DNA of 32,308 bases. Source: Deltaproteobacteria bacterium. GTDB lineage: Bacteria; Desulfobacterota; DSM-4660; Desulfatiglandales; HGW-15. The position numbers and the translations under genes were made by a program. The notes under the pieces were generated by a model. It had not been told where the DNA came from and did no database searches. It saw only the letters and a list, made by a program, of their open reading frames with translations. This document shows, piece after piece, positions 20,109-26,275 of the stretch; position 1 is the stretch's first letter; every line of letters starts with the position of its first letter. The stretch is taken from NCBI GenBank assembly GCA_016931115.1, contig JAFGFM010000171.1, positions 1 to 32,308 on the forward strand, written 5' to 3'.

Positions 20109-20519
20109 ATGGGAAAACTGCATCTTGAGGTCATAACGCCCGCCGGGGTCGTTGCCAGTGTTCAGGCTGATATGGTTGTTGCCCCCGGAACAGATGGCAA
20201 GTTCGGTGTTCTACCCGGCCATATAAAATTTCTATCCGGTATTGTACCCGGTGAGTTACATTATACAAATGGCAATAAAACCGAATACATGGCCGTTTCA
20301 TCAGGCTTTGCCGAGGTTAATAATAACAGGGTTTCTATCCTGGTAGATTCCGCTGAAATAGCTGGCAATATAGATATAAAAAGGGCCATGTCCGCGTTGG
20401 AAAGGGCAAAACAAAGGCTCACAAAAAAGTTGGATACAGGGGATACTGACCTGGCCAGGGCAGAGGCATCTTTAAAAAGGGCAGATTCAAGGTTAAAGGT
20501 CTCTGGCAAAAGCAGTTAA
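20109..20519 (+). CDS. atpC: ATP synthase F1 subunit epsilon
   Basis: Rotor subunit that couples gamma to the c-ring and can inhibit hydrolysis. 136 aa, with the N-terminal beta-sandwich (KLHLEVITPAGVV, APGTDGKFGVLPGH) and a two-helix C-terminal part (about residues 88-132), so the full-length inhibitory form is present. Last gene of the operon, 14 bases after atpD, and followed by a canonical terminator. Subunits a, c and AtpI are not in this window. Confidence 0.96.
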   Translation: MGKLHLEVITPAGVVASVQADMVVAPGTDGKFGVLPGHIKFLSGIVPGELHYTNGNKTEYMAVSSGFAEVNNNRVSILVDSAEIAGNIDIKRAMSALERAKQRLTKKLDTGDTDLARAEASLKRADSRLKVSGKSS

Positions 20520-20548
20520 CCGGAAAAGAAAAACAGTAAATAGAATTA

Positions 20549-20573
20549 GGCAGGCCTGTAGCCTGCCTTTTTT
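20549..20573 (+). terminator. Rho-independent terminator of the ATP synthase operon
   Basis: Perfect 7-bp GC-rich stem GGCAGGC / GCCTGCC with loop CTGTA, followed immediately by six T residues. It lies 30 bases after the atpC stop. Confidence 0.9.
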
Positions 20574-20574
20574 A

Positions 20575-20603
20575 TTGACTTTTTTTTGATGGAAAGATTA
20601 TAA
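20575..20603 (+). promoter_or_regulatory. Sigma70-like promoter for zapB-zapA(-rny)
   Basis: TTGACT (20575-20580), a 17-base spacer and TTATAA (20598-20603), immediately after the ATP synthase terminator and about 70 bases before the zapB-like ATG. It gives the division genes their own transcription start. Confidence 0.65.
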
Positions 20604-20677
20604 GTGTAAACTCGAAGTTTAGTTTGTATCTATTCGAAAGAAGTGAAAAAACATGGAACAGTAAAAATGGGGGCATT

Positions 20678-20914
20678 ATGGAATTTACCATTGAGACAGA
20701 TTATTTTAAACTCCTTGAAGATAAAATTAACGACCTGATAAACAGGATACAGGAAGTAAAGGCTGAAAAGGATTCATACCTTAAAACAATCAATGAACAG
20801 AAAAGCCGGATTGATATATTAACCGATGAATTAACTGCGCTTCGTGAAAGCAAAAAGCAGGCAAAGGAAAGAATAACTACAATAATAGAAAAGATTGATA
20901 AACTTGCTGTTTAA
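20678..20914 (+). CDS. zapB: ZapB-like short coiled-coil cell-division protein
   Basis: A 78 aa protein, nearly all alpha-helical coiled coil after the first ten residues (KLLEDKINDLINRIQEVKAE and following heptads). Size, coiled-coil character and position directly before zapA fit the ZapB/YiiU group of FtsZ-ring stabilisers; sequence identity in this group is low, so the name is inferred from context. An upstream TTG at 20624 would add 18 residues, but the ATG at 20678 has a GGGGG site six bases upstream and is the better start. Confidence 0.7.
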   Translation: MEFTIETDYFKLLEDKINDLINRIQEVKAEKDSYLKTINEQKSRIDILTDELTALRESKKQAKERITTIIEKIDKLAV

Positions 20915-20931
20915 ATCCCTGGAGTAATCTT

Positions 20932-21219
20932 TTGGATAGGCCTATCAAAATAAAGATTCAGGATAATGAATACCTTATCAGAAGCAAGGGAAATGATACG
21001 GATAATGTCTATAAGATTGCAGAGTATGTTAATGAAAAGCTGAGAGAAACAGATGAGATAAGCAAGGGGATGTCAGAAAAAAGGGCGGCAATCCTGACCG
21101 CACTGAATATTGCCAGTGATTATTTCAGGGTGGTTGATGAAAGAGACAGGTTGTTGCAGGAGATACAGGATAAATCACAATCACTGATATCGGTTATAAA
21201 CAGCAGGATAAAAGATTAA
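20932..21219 (+). CDS. zapA: Cell division protein ZapA
   Basis: Bundles and stabilises FtsZ filaments at mid-cell. 95 aa: N-terminal alpha/beta head beginning RPIKIKIQDNEYLIRSKG, followed by AAILTALNIASDYFRVVDER and a C-terminal coiled coil, all as in ZapA. The start is TTG with GGAG seven bases upstream. It follows the zapB-like gene by 17 bases. Confidence 0.92.
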   Translation: MDRPIKIKIQDNEYLIRSKGNDTDNVYKIAEYVNEKLRETDEISKGMSEKRAAILTALNIASDYFRVVDERDRLLQEIQDKSQSLISVINSRIKD

Positions 21220-21280
21220 GGATTGTTTGTTAAGTAACATTGAGTTAAAATGGGAAAGATATCTATATAAACTGAATATG

Positions 21281-21304
21281 TCTGTTTTTGATAATAAAAA
21301 CAGA
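21281..21304 (+). other. AT-rich hairpin downstream of zapA
   Basis: Perfect 9-bp inverted repeat TCTGTTTTT / AAAAACAGA with a 6-base loop, 61 bases after the zapA stop. It is not followed by a T run and has few GC pairs, so termination is uncertain; it may mark the 3' end of the zapBA message. Confidence 0.45.
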
Positions 21305-21431
21305 TATCGGGATGAATGAATAATAAAAGGGTTAAAGATTTTTTATATGGCATCAGAAGAAAAAATTTTAATACACTTTCCGGCTGCTAGACCCTGATTT
21401 ATTATCAGGTGATACGGCCTATTATTTTAAA

Positions 21432-21604
21432 TATCCTGTTCCTTTCAGTCCTTTCAATGCAGTATCATTCCCTGAGTTTACTGGCGTTTAAAATTACTAA
21501 AGAGGTACGGGGCAAATGCCCTATTAAACTAACACCTGAAAAGGCCTGGCTAAAAAAGGTTGTGAAAAAAACAGATAAAAGAGCAACCTGATTTGAGACA
21601 GGAC
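21432..21604 (+). ncRNA. ssrS: Candidate 6S RNA (ssrS)
   Basis: The 410-base gap between zapA and rny holds no credible gene. Within it, TCCTGT at about 21434-21439 pairs with ACAGGA at 21598-21603, giving a closing stem about 170 bases apart, the usual 6S size. Just inside is TTCCCTGAG (21469-21477), like the CCCUGAG segment on the 5' side of the 6S central bubble. An apical hairpin GGGC-AAAT-GCCC (21510-21521) and a purine-rich return strand with AAGGCCTGGC follow. 6S RNA is encoded next to zapA in many proteobacteria. If correct, it binds sigma70 RNA polymerase and down-tunes transcription in stationary phase. Boundaries are approximate and the call rests on manual folding. Confidence 0.45.
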
Positions 21605-21629
21605 TTATACAGAAGGAAGGTGAGACGAT

Positions 21630-23198
21630 ATGGATACAATCATGATTATTGGCGGGATAGCTGGTATCATTTTAATAATAATAGTCGGTTTTGCAGGGTT
21701 TCTATATGGCAAGAGGAAGGTAGAAAAACAATTTGAATCTATCACAGTATATTCAAAAAAGATCATCAATGAGGCCCACAGGCAGGCCAAGACAATTAAA
21801 AAAGAGGCCATGTTAAGGGCAAAGGATACTATCTATCAGTTAAAGAATGAACTTGACAGAGAGGCAAAGGAAAAAAATGAGCTTCTCATAGCCCAGGAAA
21901 GCAGGCTGGTTCACAAGGAGGAAAGCCTTGATAAAAAGATAAACCAGGTTGAAAGCAGGGAAGGCCTCATTTTAAAGCGGGAGAAAAACATCAATAAAAT
22001 AGAGGAAGATCTTCAATTAAAAAATGAAGAATATAATAAAATTATTGCCGAGCAGAGGGTTCAGCTTGAAAAGGTGGCAGGGATTTCAAGTGAAGAGGCA
22101 AAAAAACTTCTGGTAATCTCTATGGAATCAGAGGCAAAACATGATGCTGCCAAACTTATAAGGAAAATCGAAAACGAGGCAAGGGAGACATCCAAAAAGA
22201 AGGCACAGGAGATAATTGCCCTTGCAGTAAAACGATACGCAGGCGATTATATTTCTGAGAACACCGTCTCTGTTGTTGACCTGCCAAGTGAAGAGATGAA
22301 GGGGCGCATAATAGGAAGAGAAGGCCGCAATATCAGGGCGATTGAGGCTGCAACAGGGATTAACCTCATTGTTGATGATACACCTGAGGCAGTTATCCTT
22401 TCCGGATTCAACCCGGTAAGGCGTGAGGTAGCAAGAGTCTCTTTATTAAGGTTGATAGAGGATGGCAGGATACACCCTGCAAGGATCGAAGAGATTGTTA
22501 AAAAGGTGGAAAAAGAGATAGATGCAAGTATAAAAGAGGCTGGTGAACAGGCCACCTTTGATGTTGGAGTGCATGGTATTGACCCGGAAATAGTTAAACT
22601 GATAGGCAGATTGAAATACCGGTCAAGCTATGCCCAGAATGTACTGGCGCATTCAAGGGAGGTGGCATTTATCTGCGGTGTGATGGCCTCTGAACTGGGT
22701 GTTAATGTCAAAAAGGCAAAACGTGCAGGGCTGCTTCATGATATAGGCAAGGCAGTTGATCATGAAATCGAAGGCCCCCATGCAATTATTGGCGCTGATC
22801 TGGCTAGAAAATATCATGAACCGGCAGATATTGTGCACGCAATACAGGCCCATCATGAAGATATTCCCCCGGATACAATACTTGCAGTGCTGGTCCAGGC
22901 GGCTGATACACTTTCAGGCGCAAGGCCCGGGGCAAGACGTGAGATGATAGAGTCTTACATAAAAAGGCTGGAAGAGCTTGAAAAAATAGCCATGTCCTTT
23001 ACCGGTGTAAGCAAGTCCTTTGCTATACAGGCAGGCAGGGAGATAAGAATTATGGTGGAGGGTGATCAGGTTGATGATGATCAGTCTGCAATCATATGTA
23101 AAGATATCGCAAGCAAGATAGAAAAGGAGTTAACCTATCCCGGGCAGATCAAGGTTACTGTTATAAGGGAGACAAGGTCTGTTGAATATGCCAAATAA
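21630..23198 (+). CDS. rny: Ribonuclease Y
   Basis: Membrane-anchored endoribonuclease that starts mRNA decay. 522 aa, standard. Domains in order: N-terminal membrane helix (about 3-24), long coiled coil (about 30-200), KH domain (about 212-275) with [11 protein letters not shown], and HD phosphohydrolase domain (about 335-430) with the metal-binding His370-Asp371 in [12 protein letters not shown]. The C-terminal [20 protein letters not shown] ending is typical. The ATG follows AGAAGGAAGGTGAG. Confidence 0.97.
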   Translation: MDTIMIIGGIAGIILIIIVGFAGFLYGKRKVEKQFESITVYSKKIINEAHRQAKTIKKEAMLRAKDTIYQLKNELDREAKEKNELLIAQESRLVHKEESLDKKINQVESREGLILKREKNINKIEEDLQLKNEEYNKIIAEQRVQLEKVAGISSEEAKKLLVISMESEAKHDAAKLIRKIENEARETSKKKAQEIIALAVKRYAGDYISENTVSVVDLPSEEMKGRIIGREGRNIRAIEAATGINLIVDDTPEAVILSGFNPVRREVARVSLLRLIEDGRIHPARIEEIVKKVEKEIDASIKEAGEQATFDVGVHGIDPEIVKLIGRLKYRSSYAQNVLAHSREVAFICGVMASELGVNVKKAKRAGLLHDIGKAVDHEIEGPHAIIGADLARKYHEPADIVHAIQAHHEDIPPDTILAVLVQAADTLSGARPGARREMIESYIKRLEELEKIAMSFTGVSKSFAIQAGREIRIMVEGDQVDDDQSAIICKDIASKIEKELTYPGQIKVTVIRETRSVEYAK

Positions 23199-23242
23199 AT
23201 GGTGTTTTGATAATTAAGCTTTCTTTTTAAAAGGGGGCATTA

Positions 23243-23650
23243 TTGGAGAGGGCATTTTTTAACAAGAATGGTGATGCTGTAGCGTACCTGGCTGATGATT
23301 ATGATTCAACTATCTATATGTGGCATGGTCAGCAGGTGGCCTATCTCTATAATGAAAGGTTGATTTATGGGGTCAATGGAAAACACCTCGGCTGGTATAT
23401 TGACGGCATCATATTTAACAACAGTGGAGAAAGGATAGGCTTTACATCATCATCCTGCCCTATTGCACCATCAATTGAACCTGTAAAACCGAAAAAGTTC
23501 ATGAAATATGAGTTACAGCCAAGATGGAAGGAAAACCCCCTGCCGAAACTTAAATATACCTGTGCTGATGCAGACCTGTCAGAATTTTTATTGGCTGGCG
23601 AGATTTATAACCCCAGACGCAGCAAAGCTACTATTAAAAAAACAGCCTGA
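23243..23650 (+). CDS. Small protein with repeated beta-strand units, function unknown
   Basis: A 135 aa protein starting at TTG, with GGGGG five bases upstream. Not assigned to a function. Residues 1-70 consist of repeated short units of the type 'xxNxxGxxVAYLxD', e.g. FFNKNGDAVAYLADD, MWHGQQVAYLYNE, GVNGKHLGWYIDG and FNNSGERIGFT, suggesting a small meandering beta structure. It recalls the group annotated '4-fold beta flanker', but I am unsure. The C-terminal half is Pro/Lys-rich, with no membrane segment or signal peptide. It lies 44 bases after rny and may be cotranscribed. Confidence 0.7.
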   Translation: MERAFFNKNGDAVAYLADDYDSTIYMWHGQQVAYLYNERLIYGVNGKHLGWYIDGIIFNNSGERIGFTSSSCPIAPSIEPVKPKKFMKYELQPRWKENPLPKLKYTCADADLSEFLLAGEIYNPRRSKATIKKTA

Positions 23651-23686
23651 TGAGCAGATGATATTAAACCTTCAGACAGTCTAGTA

Positions 23687-23717
23687 TGTAGGTCGGGTTA
23701 AGCGAAGCAACCCGACA
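23687..23717. repeat. REP-like palindrome (GTCGGGTT...AACCCGAC)
   Basis: TGTAGGTCGGGTT followed by AAGCGAAGC and AACCCGACA: an 8-bp perfect stem with the GCGAAGC loop. This GTCGGGTTA-GCGAAGC-AACCCGAC type of palindrome recurs as a dispersed repeat in many unrelated bacterial genomes. It lies 36 bases after a gene end, a typical place. Confidence 0.75.
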
Positions 23718-24108
23718 TTATTCGGCATTATCTTCTCCGCGTCACCATTCCCGACCTGCCTGCCAGCTGTAGCGTCTCCGATACTTAACTTGTATTCTGA
23801 AATAGTTATCAAATGAAGGTGGAAGGTTTCGCGAAAGTAGTTAGCGAAGGCCGGATCGGGAATCCATTTGTTTTCACCTTATAATTACTTTTCCACCTCG
23901 GGTGGATAGGAATCTGTCCAATGCGATTTTCGCACCCACATCTATTGGCGACAGGATGGGCCTTTTAAGTATAAGGAAGATAAGAGGCTCTTATCATTTT
24001 TACTATTACATTTGCTTTTAATTTCAAGAGCTATTCGGAGACCCCTTTAAAAAAAGCCTTAACCTTTATTACCTTCCCGGTCTTTGGCTGCTCCCGTTTG
24101 GTTTTTGC
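23718..24108. other. Non-coding stretch with inverted-repeat remnants
   Basis: No credible gene, tRNA or promoter is visible. An 8-bp inverted repeat AGGTGGAA (23817-23824) / TTCCACCT (23891-23898) frames a 66-base segment containing TTTCGCGAAA and CGGGAATCC, and CCACC-TCG-GGTGG (23893-23905) forms an adjoining small hairpin. The segment looks like decayed palindromic repeat DNA. Confidence 0.5.
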
Positions 24109-24684
24109 TTATCTGAATTTTCGGGGTTTATAGGTCTCCTTCCATACCGGAGGCAGATTGCTGTCCGAAGTAATAAACCTCTTTTTAAAATACCAGCGGC
24201 CATTAATTTTGACTAACTCGCTGTATTCACGGCCCTGATCAACAATCACAGGTGGTTTATTAATATCCGCATTTAAAACGCCGCTCCAGATTGCCCAGAC
24301 TGTTGCAGTATCCCCTTCTACAGTAATAATCGGGTTGTTAAGCAGCATATGAAGCCTGCTTCCAACATGGGCGTTATCCTCATCCAGTCCGCCGTACATT
24401 TTTGCAATAGCCTCACGCCCTTTGGCAATCATTCCATTGACATCAAATTCCGCATCCTCAGTAAAGTACTGTGAGAGATTATGTCCGGAGCCTGCCGATA
24501 TATCCACATAGTATCTTATAAGGATATCTTCGATCTGAATCCTGTCGAGAAGAGTCTCCTGCGTTACTATCTTTTCAGATGCAGCAGCAGGCAAAGTAAT
24601 TATTAATATCAAAACTGCTGAAACGATTGATACGATACGAGATAAAACACCTGGTTTAATTAAAGAGATACTTATCATGTTCAT
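24109..24684 (-). CDS. Exported SnoaL/NTF2-like protein
   Basis: 191 aa. N-terminal signal peptide with a hydrophobic core (about residues 16-32) and a likely cleavage in LPAAASEK near residue 36. The rest is one SnoaL-like domain: helix DRIQIEDILIRYYVDISAG, FTEDAEFDVNGMIAKGREAI, a central strand with TVWAIWSG, and the end INGRWYFKKRFI. The fold is shared with small cyclases, dehydratases and isomerases, but no catalytic residue set is diagnostic, so function is unassigned. GAGGAGG precedes the ATG. It lies 143 bases downstream of thiC on the same strand; a hairpin in the gap suggests separate transcription. Related in design to the protein at 1679-2230. Confidence 0.8.
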   Translation of the reverse strand: MNMISISLIKPGVLSRIVSIVSAVLILIITLPAAASEKIVTQETLLDRIQIEDILIRYYVDISAGSGHNLSQYFTEDAEFDVNGMIAKGREAIAKMYGGLDEDNAHVGSRLHMLLNNPIITVEGDTATVWAIWSGVLNADINKPPVIVDQGREYSELVKINGRWYFKKRFITSDSNLPPVWKETYKPRKFR

Positions 24685-24778
24685 GATTATTTATCCTCCT
24701 CTTATAGTTTTAAAACCAAATACTCCTCTTTTTTACCTCCAGCCTCTTATGCAATAGAAATTAATAACGATATCTTTG

Positions 24779-24800
24779 AGCGGGTGAATTTTTACCCGCT
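24779..24800. other. Hairpin downstream of thiC
   Basis: Perfect 7-bp stem AGCGGGT / ACCCGCT around an 8-base AT-rich loop, 27 bases after the thiC stop (minus strand). No T run follows in the direction of thiC transcription, so it is at best a weak or Rho-assisted end. Confidence 0.4.
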
Positions 24801-24827
24801 GCATTTGATGTTTTATGATTTCAAACA

Positions 24828-26111
24828 CTAGCTGTTAAAATATTCTCTCACCTGTTTTATCGCGCAAAACTTACCGCACATGGTGCAGACATCGCTCTCA
24901 CCAGGAGGGTTTTCACCCCTTACTCGTCTTGCCTTTACTGGGTCAAGTGCGCACTGCATCTGTGTTTCCCAGTCAAGATTTCTTCTGGCCTCTGCCATCC
25001 TTCTATCACGTTCAATGGCGCCTCTGTTCCCTCTGGCAATATCCGCCGCATGGGCTGCTATCTTTGTAACGATTACCCCTTCACGAACATCATCAATGGT
25101 GGGCAGAGATAAATGTTCAGAAGGTGTTACATAACATAAAAAATCCGCGCCTGCCTCACCAGCAACAGCCCCTCCTATTGCACAGGCAACATGATCATGG
25201 CCCGCTGCAATATCTGTAACAAGAGGCCCAAGCACATAAAAGGGGGCATTTTTACAGAGCTGTTTTTCAAGCATGATATTTGCCCTGATCTGATTCAGGG
25301 GTACATGCCCCGGGCCTTCTATCATAACCTGCACATCTTGTGCCCATGCAGCCTCAGTAAGCTCTCCCAGGGTCATAAGTTCATGTATCTGCGCACGGTC
25401 TGTTGCGTCTGCAAGGCATCCGGGCCTTAACCCGTCTCCAAGGCTTAAGGTTACATCATATTTTTTTGCTATCTCTAAAAGCCTGTCATAGTTTTCATAG
25501 AGGGGGTTTTCTTTATCATGATGCAGCATCCATGTGGTTAAGAGTGCCCCTCCACGGCTCACAATATTGGTGATCCTCCCCTGCCTTTTAAGCATTCCAA
25601 GCGCAGCCCTTGTGAGGCCGCAATGCACAGTAATAAAATCCACACCCTCTGCTACCTGTGTCTCTATTACCTCAAATATCTTATCAACTGTGAGATGTAT
25701 CACCCCTCCCCTGCTGTTAATGGCCTCTACCACAGCCTGATATATGGGGACTGTACCGATTGGCGCTGTAGAGGCATCAATTATTTTTTTCCTGCACGCA
25801 TTTATGTCTCCTCCGGTGGAGAGATCCATAACCGCATCAGCCCCGGCATCTATTGCAACCTGCATCTTCTCAAGCTCTTCATCAATATCAGCATGGTCTG
25901 ATGATGTACCGATATTTGCATTAACCTTTATGGAGAGCCCTTCACCTATCCCGCACGGGCTCAATTTTTTATGATTAATATTGGCAGGTATTACAACTCG
26001 CCCCTTGGCGATATTATCCATCAGCGAATGCACATCGATATCTTCCTTTTGTGCCACTATCTTCATTTCAGGCGTAATAATCCCGGCCCTTGCGCTTGAT
26101 AATTGTGTCAT
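24828..26111 (-). CDS. thiC: Phosphomethylpyrimidine synthase ThiC (short form)
   Basis: Radical SAM enzyme that rearranges aminoimidazole ribotide to the hydroxymethylpyrimidine phosphate of thiamine. 427 aa, the short form seen in anaerobes and archaea (E. coli ThiC is about 630 aa). Conserved segments: GIGEGLSIKVNANIGTSSD, GADAVMDLSTGGDI, FITVHCGLTR, EGPGHVPLNQI and YVTPSEHLSLP. The [4Fe-4S]-binding cysteines are Cys409, Cys412 and Cys416 (CTMCGKFC) near the C-terminus. AAAAAGG precedes the ATG. No TPP riboswitch is seen in the 164 bases upstream. The short-form family also contains the BzaF/HBI synthase paralogues of anaerobic B12 lower-ligand synthesis, which cannot be ruled out by eye. 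Confidence 0.9.
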   Translation of the reverse strand: MTQLSSARAGIITPEMKIVAQKEDIDVHSLMDNIAKGRVVIPANINHKKLSPCGIGEGLSIKVNANIGTSSDHADIDEELEKMQVAIDAGADAVMDLSTGGDINACRKKIIDASTAPIGTVPIYQAVVEAINSRGGVIHLTVDKIFEVIETQVAEGVDFITVHCGLTRAALGMLKRQGRITNIVSRGGALLTTWMLHHDKENPLYENYDRLLEIAKKYDVTLSLGDGLRPGCLADATDRAQIHELMTLGELTEAAWAQDVQVMIEGPGHVPLNQIRANIMLEKQLCKNAPFYVLGPLVTDIAAGHDHVACAIGGAVAGEAGADFLCYVTPSEHLSLPTIDDVREGVIVTKIAAHAADIARGNRGAIERDRRMAEARRNLDWETQMQCALDPVKARRVRGENPPGESDVCTMCGKFCAIKQVREYFNS

Positions 26112-26136
26112 TTTAAAACCTTTTTCTTTTATAGAT

Positions 26137-26142
26137 ATTATA
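26137..26142 (-). promoter_or_regulatory. Candidate -10 element for thiC
   Basis: A perfect TATAAT on the minus strand, 25-31 bases before the thiC ATG. The hexamer 17 bases upstream is CTTTCT, a poor -35. A TTGACA at 26198-26193 (minus) is a further possible -35 with a weak partner. Confidence 0.35.
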
Positions 26143-26198
26143 GACTATATTCGAATAATAGAAAGATGGAAGCTAACAATATGAATACATTATGTCAA

Positions 26199-26227
26199 TT
26201 GAATTCCTTGTATTTACTGGATAATAT
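26199..26227 (+). promoter_or_regulatory. Sigma70-like promoter for the CHASE2 cyclase
   Basis: TTGAAT (26199-26204), a 17-base spacer and TAATAT (26222-26227), about 49 bases before the ATG. Its -35 directly abuts a minus-strand TTGACA (26193-26198) in the divergent thiC/cyclase region. Confidence 0.55.
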
Positions 26228-26275
26228 TGATATATTTCAAATCATCTCAGCCCAACCCATACTGGAGATAAAAAC

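Noticed and set aside
21409-21591. A 60-residue open frame between zapA and rny
   Set aside because: No ribosome binding site, no family resemblance, and it overlaps the structured 6S RNA candidate.
23651-24108. CRISPR array or tRNA in the longest non-coding stretch
   Set aside because: No regularly spaced direct repeats and no cloverleaf with TTCRA loop were found; only palindromes are present.
26112-26275. Possible TPP riboswitch: GGGCTGAGAT on the minus strand at about 26246-26255
   Set aside because: The partner ACCTGATC-type segment and the helices are absent, and the motif lies upstream of both promoter candidates for thiC.
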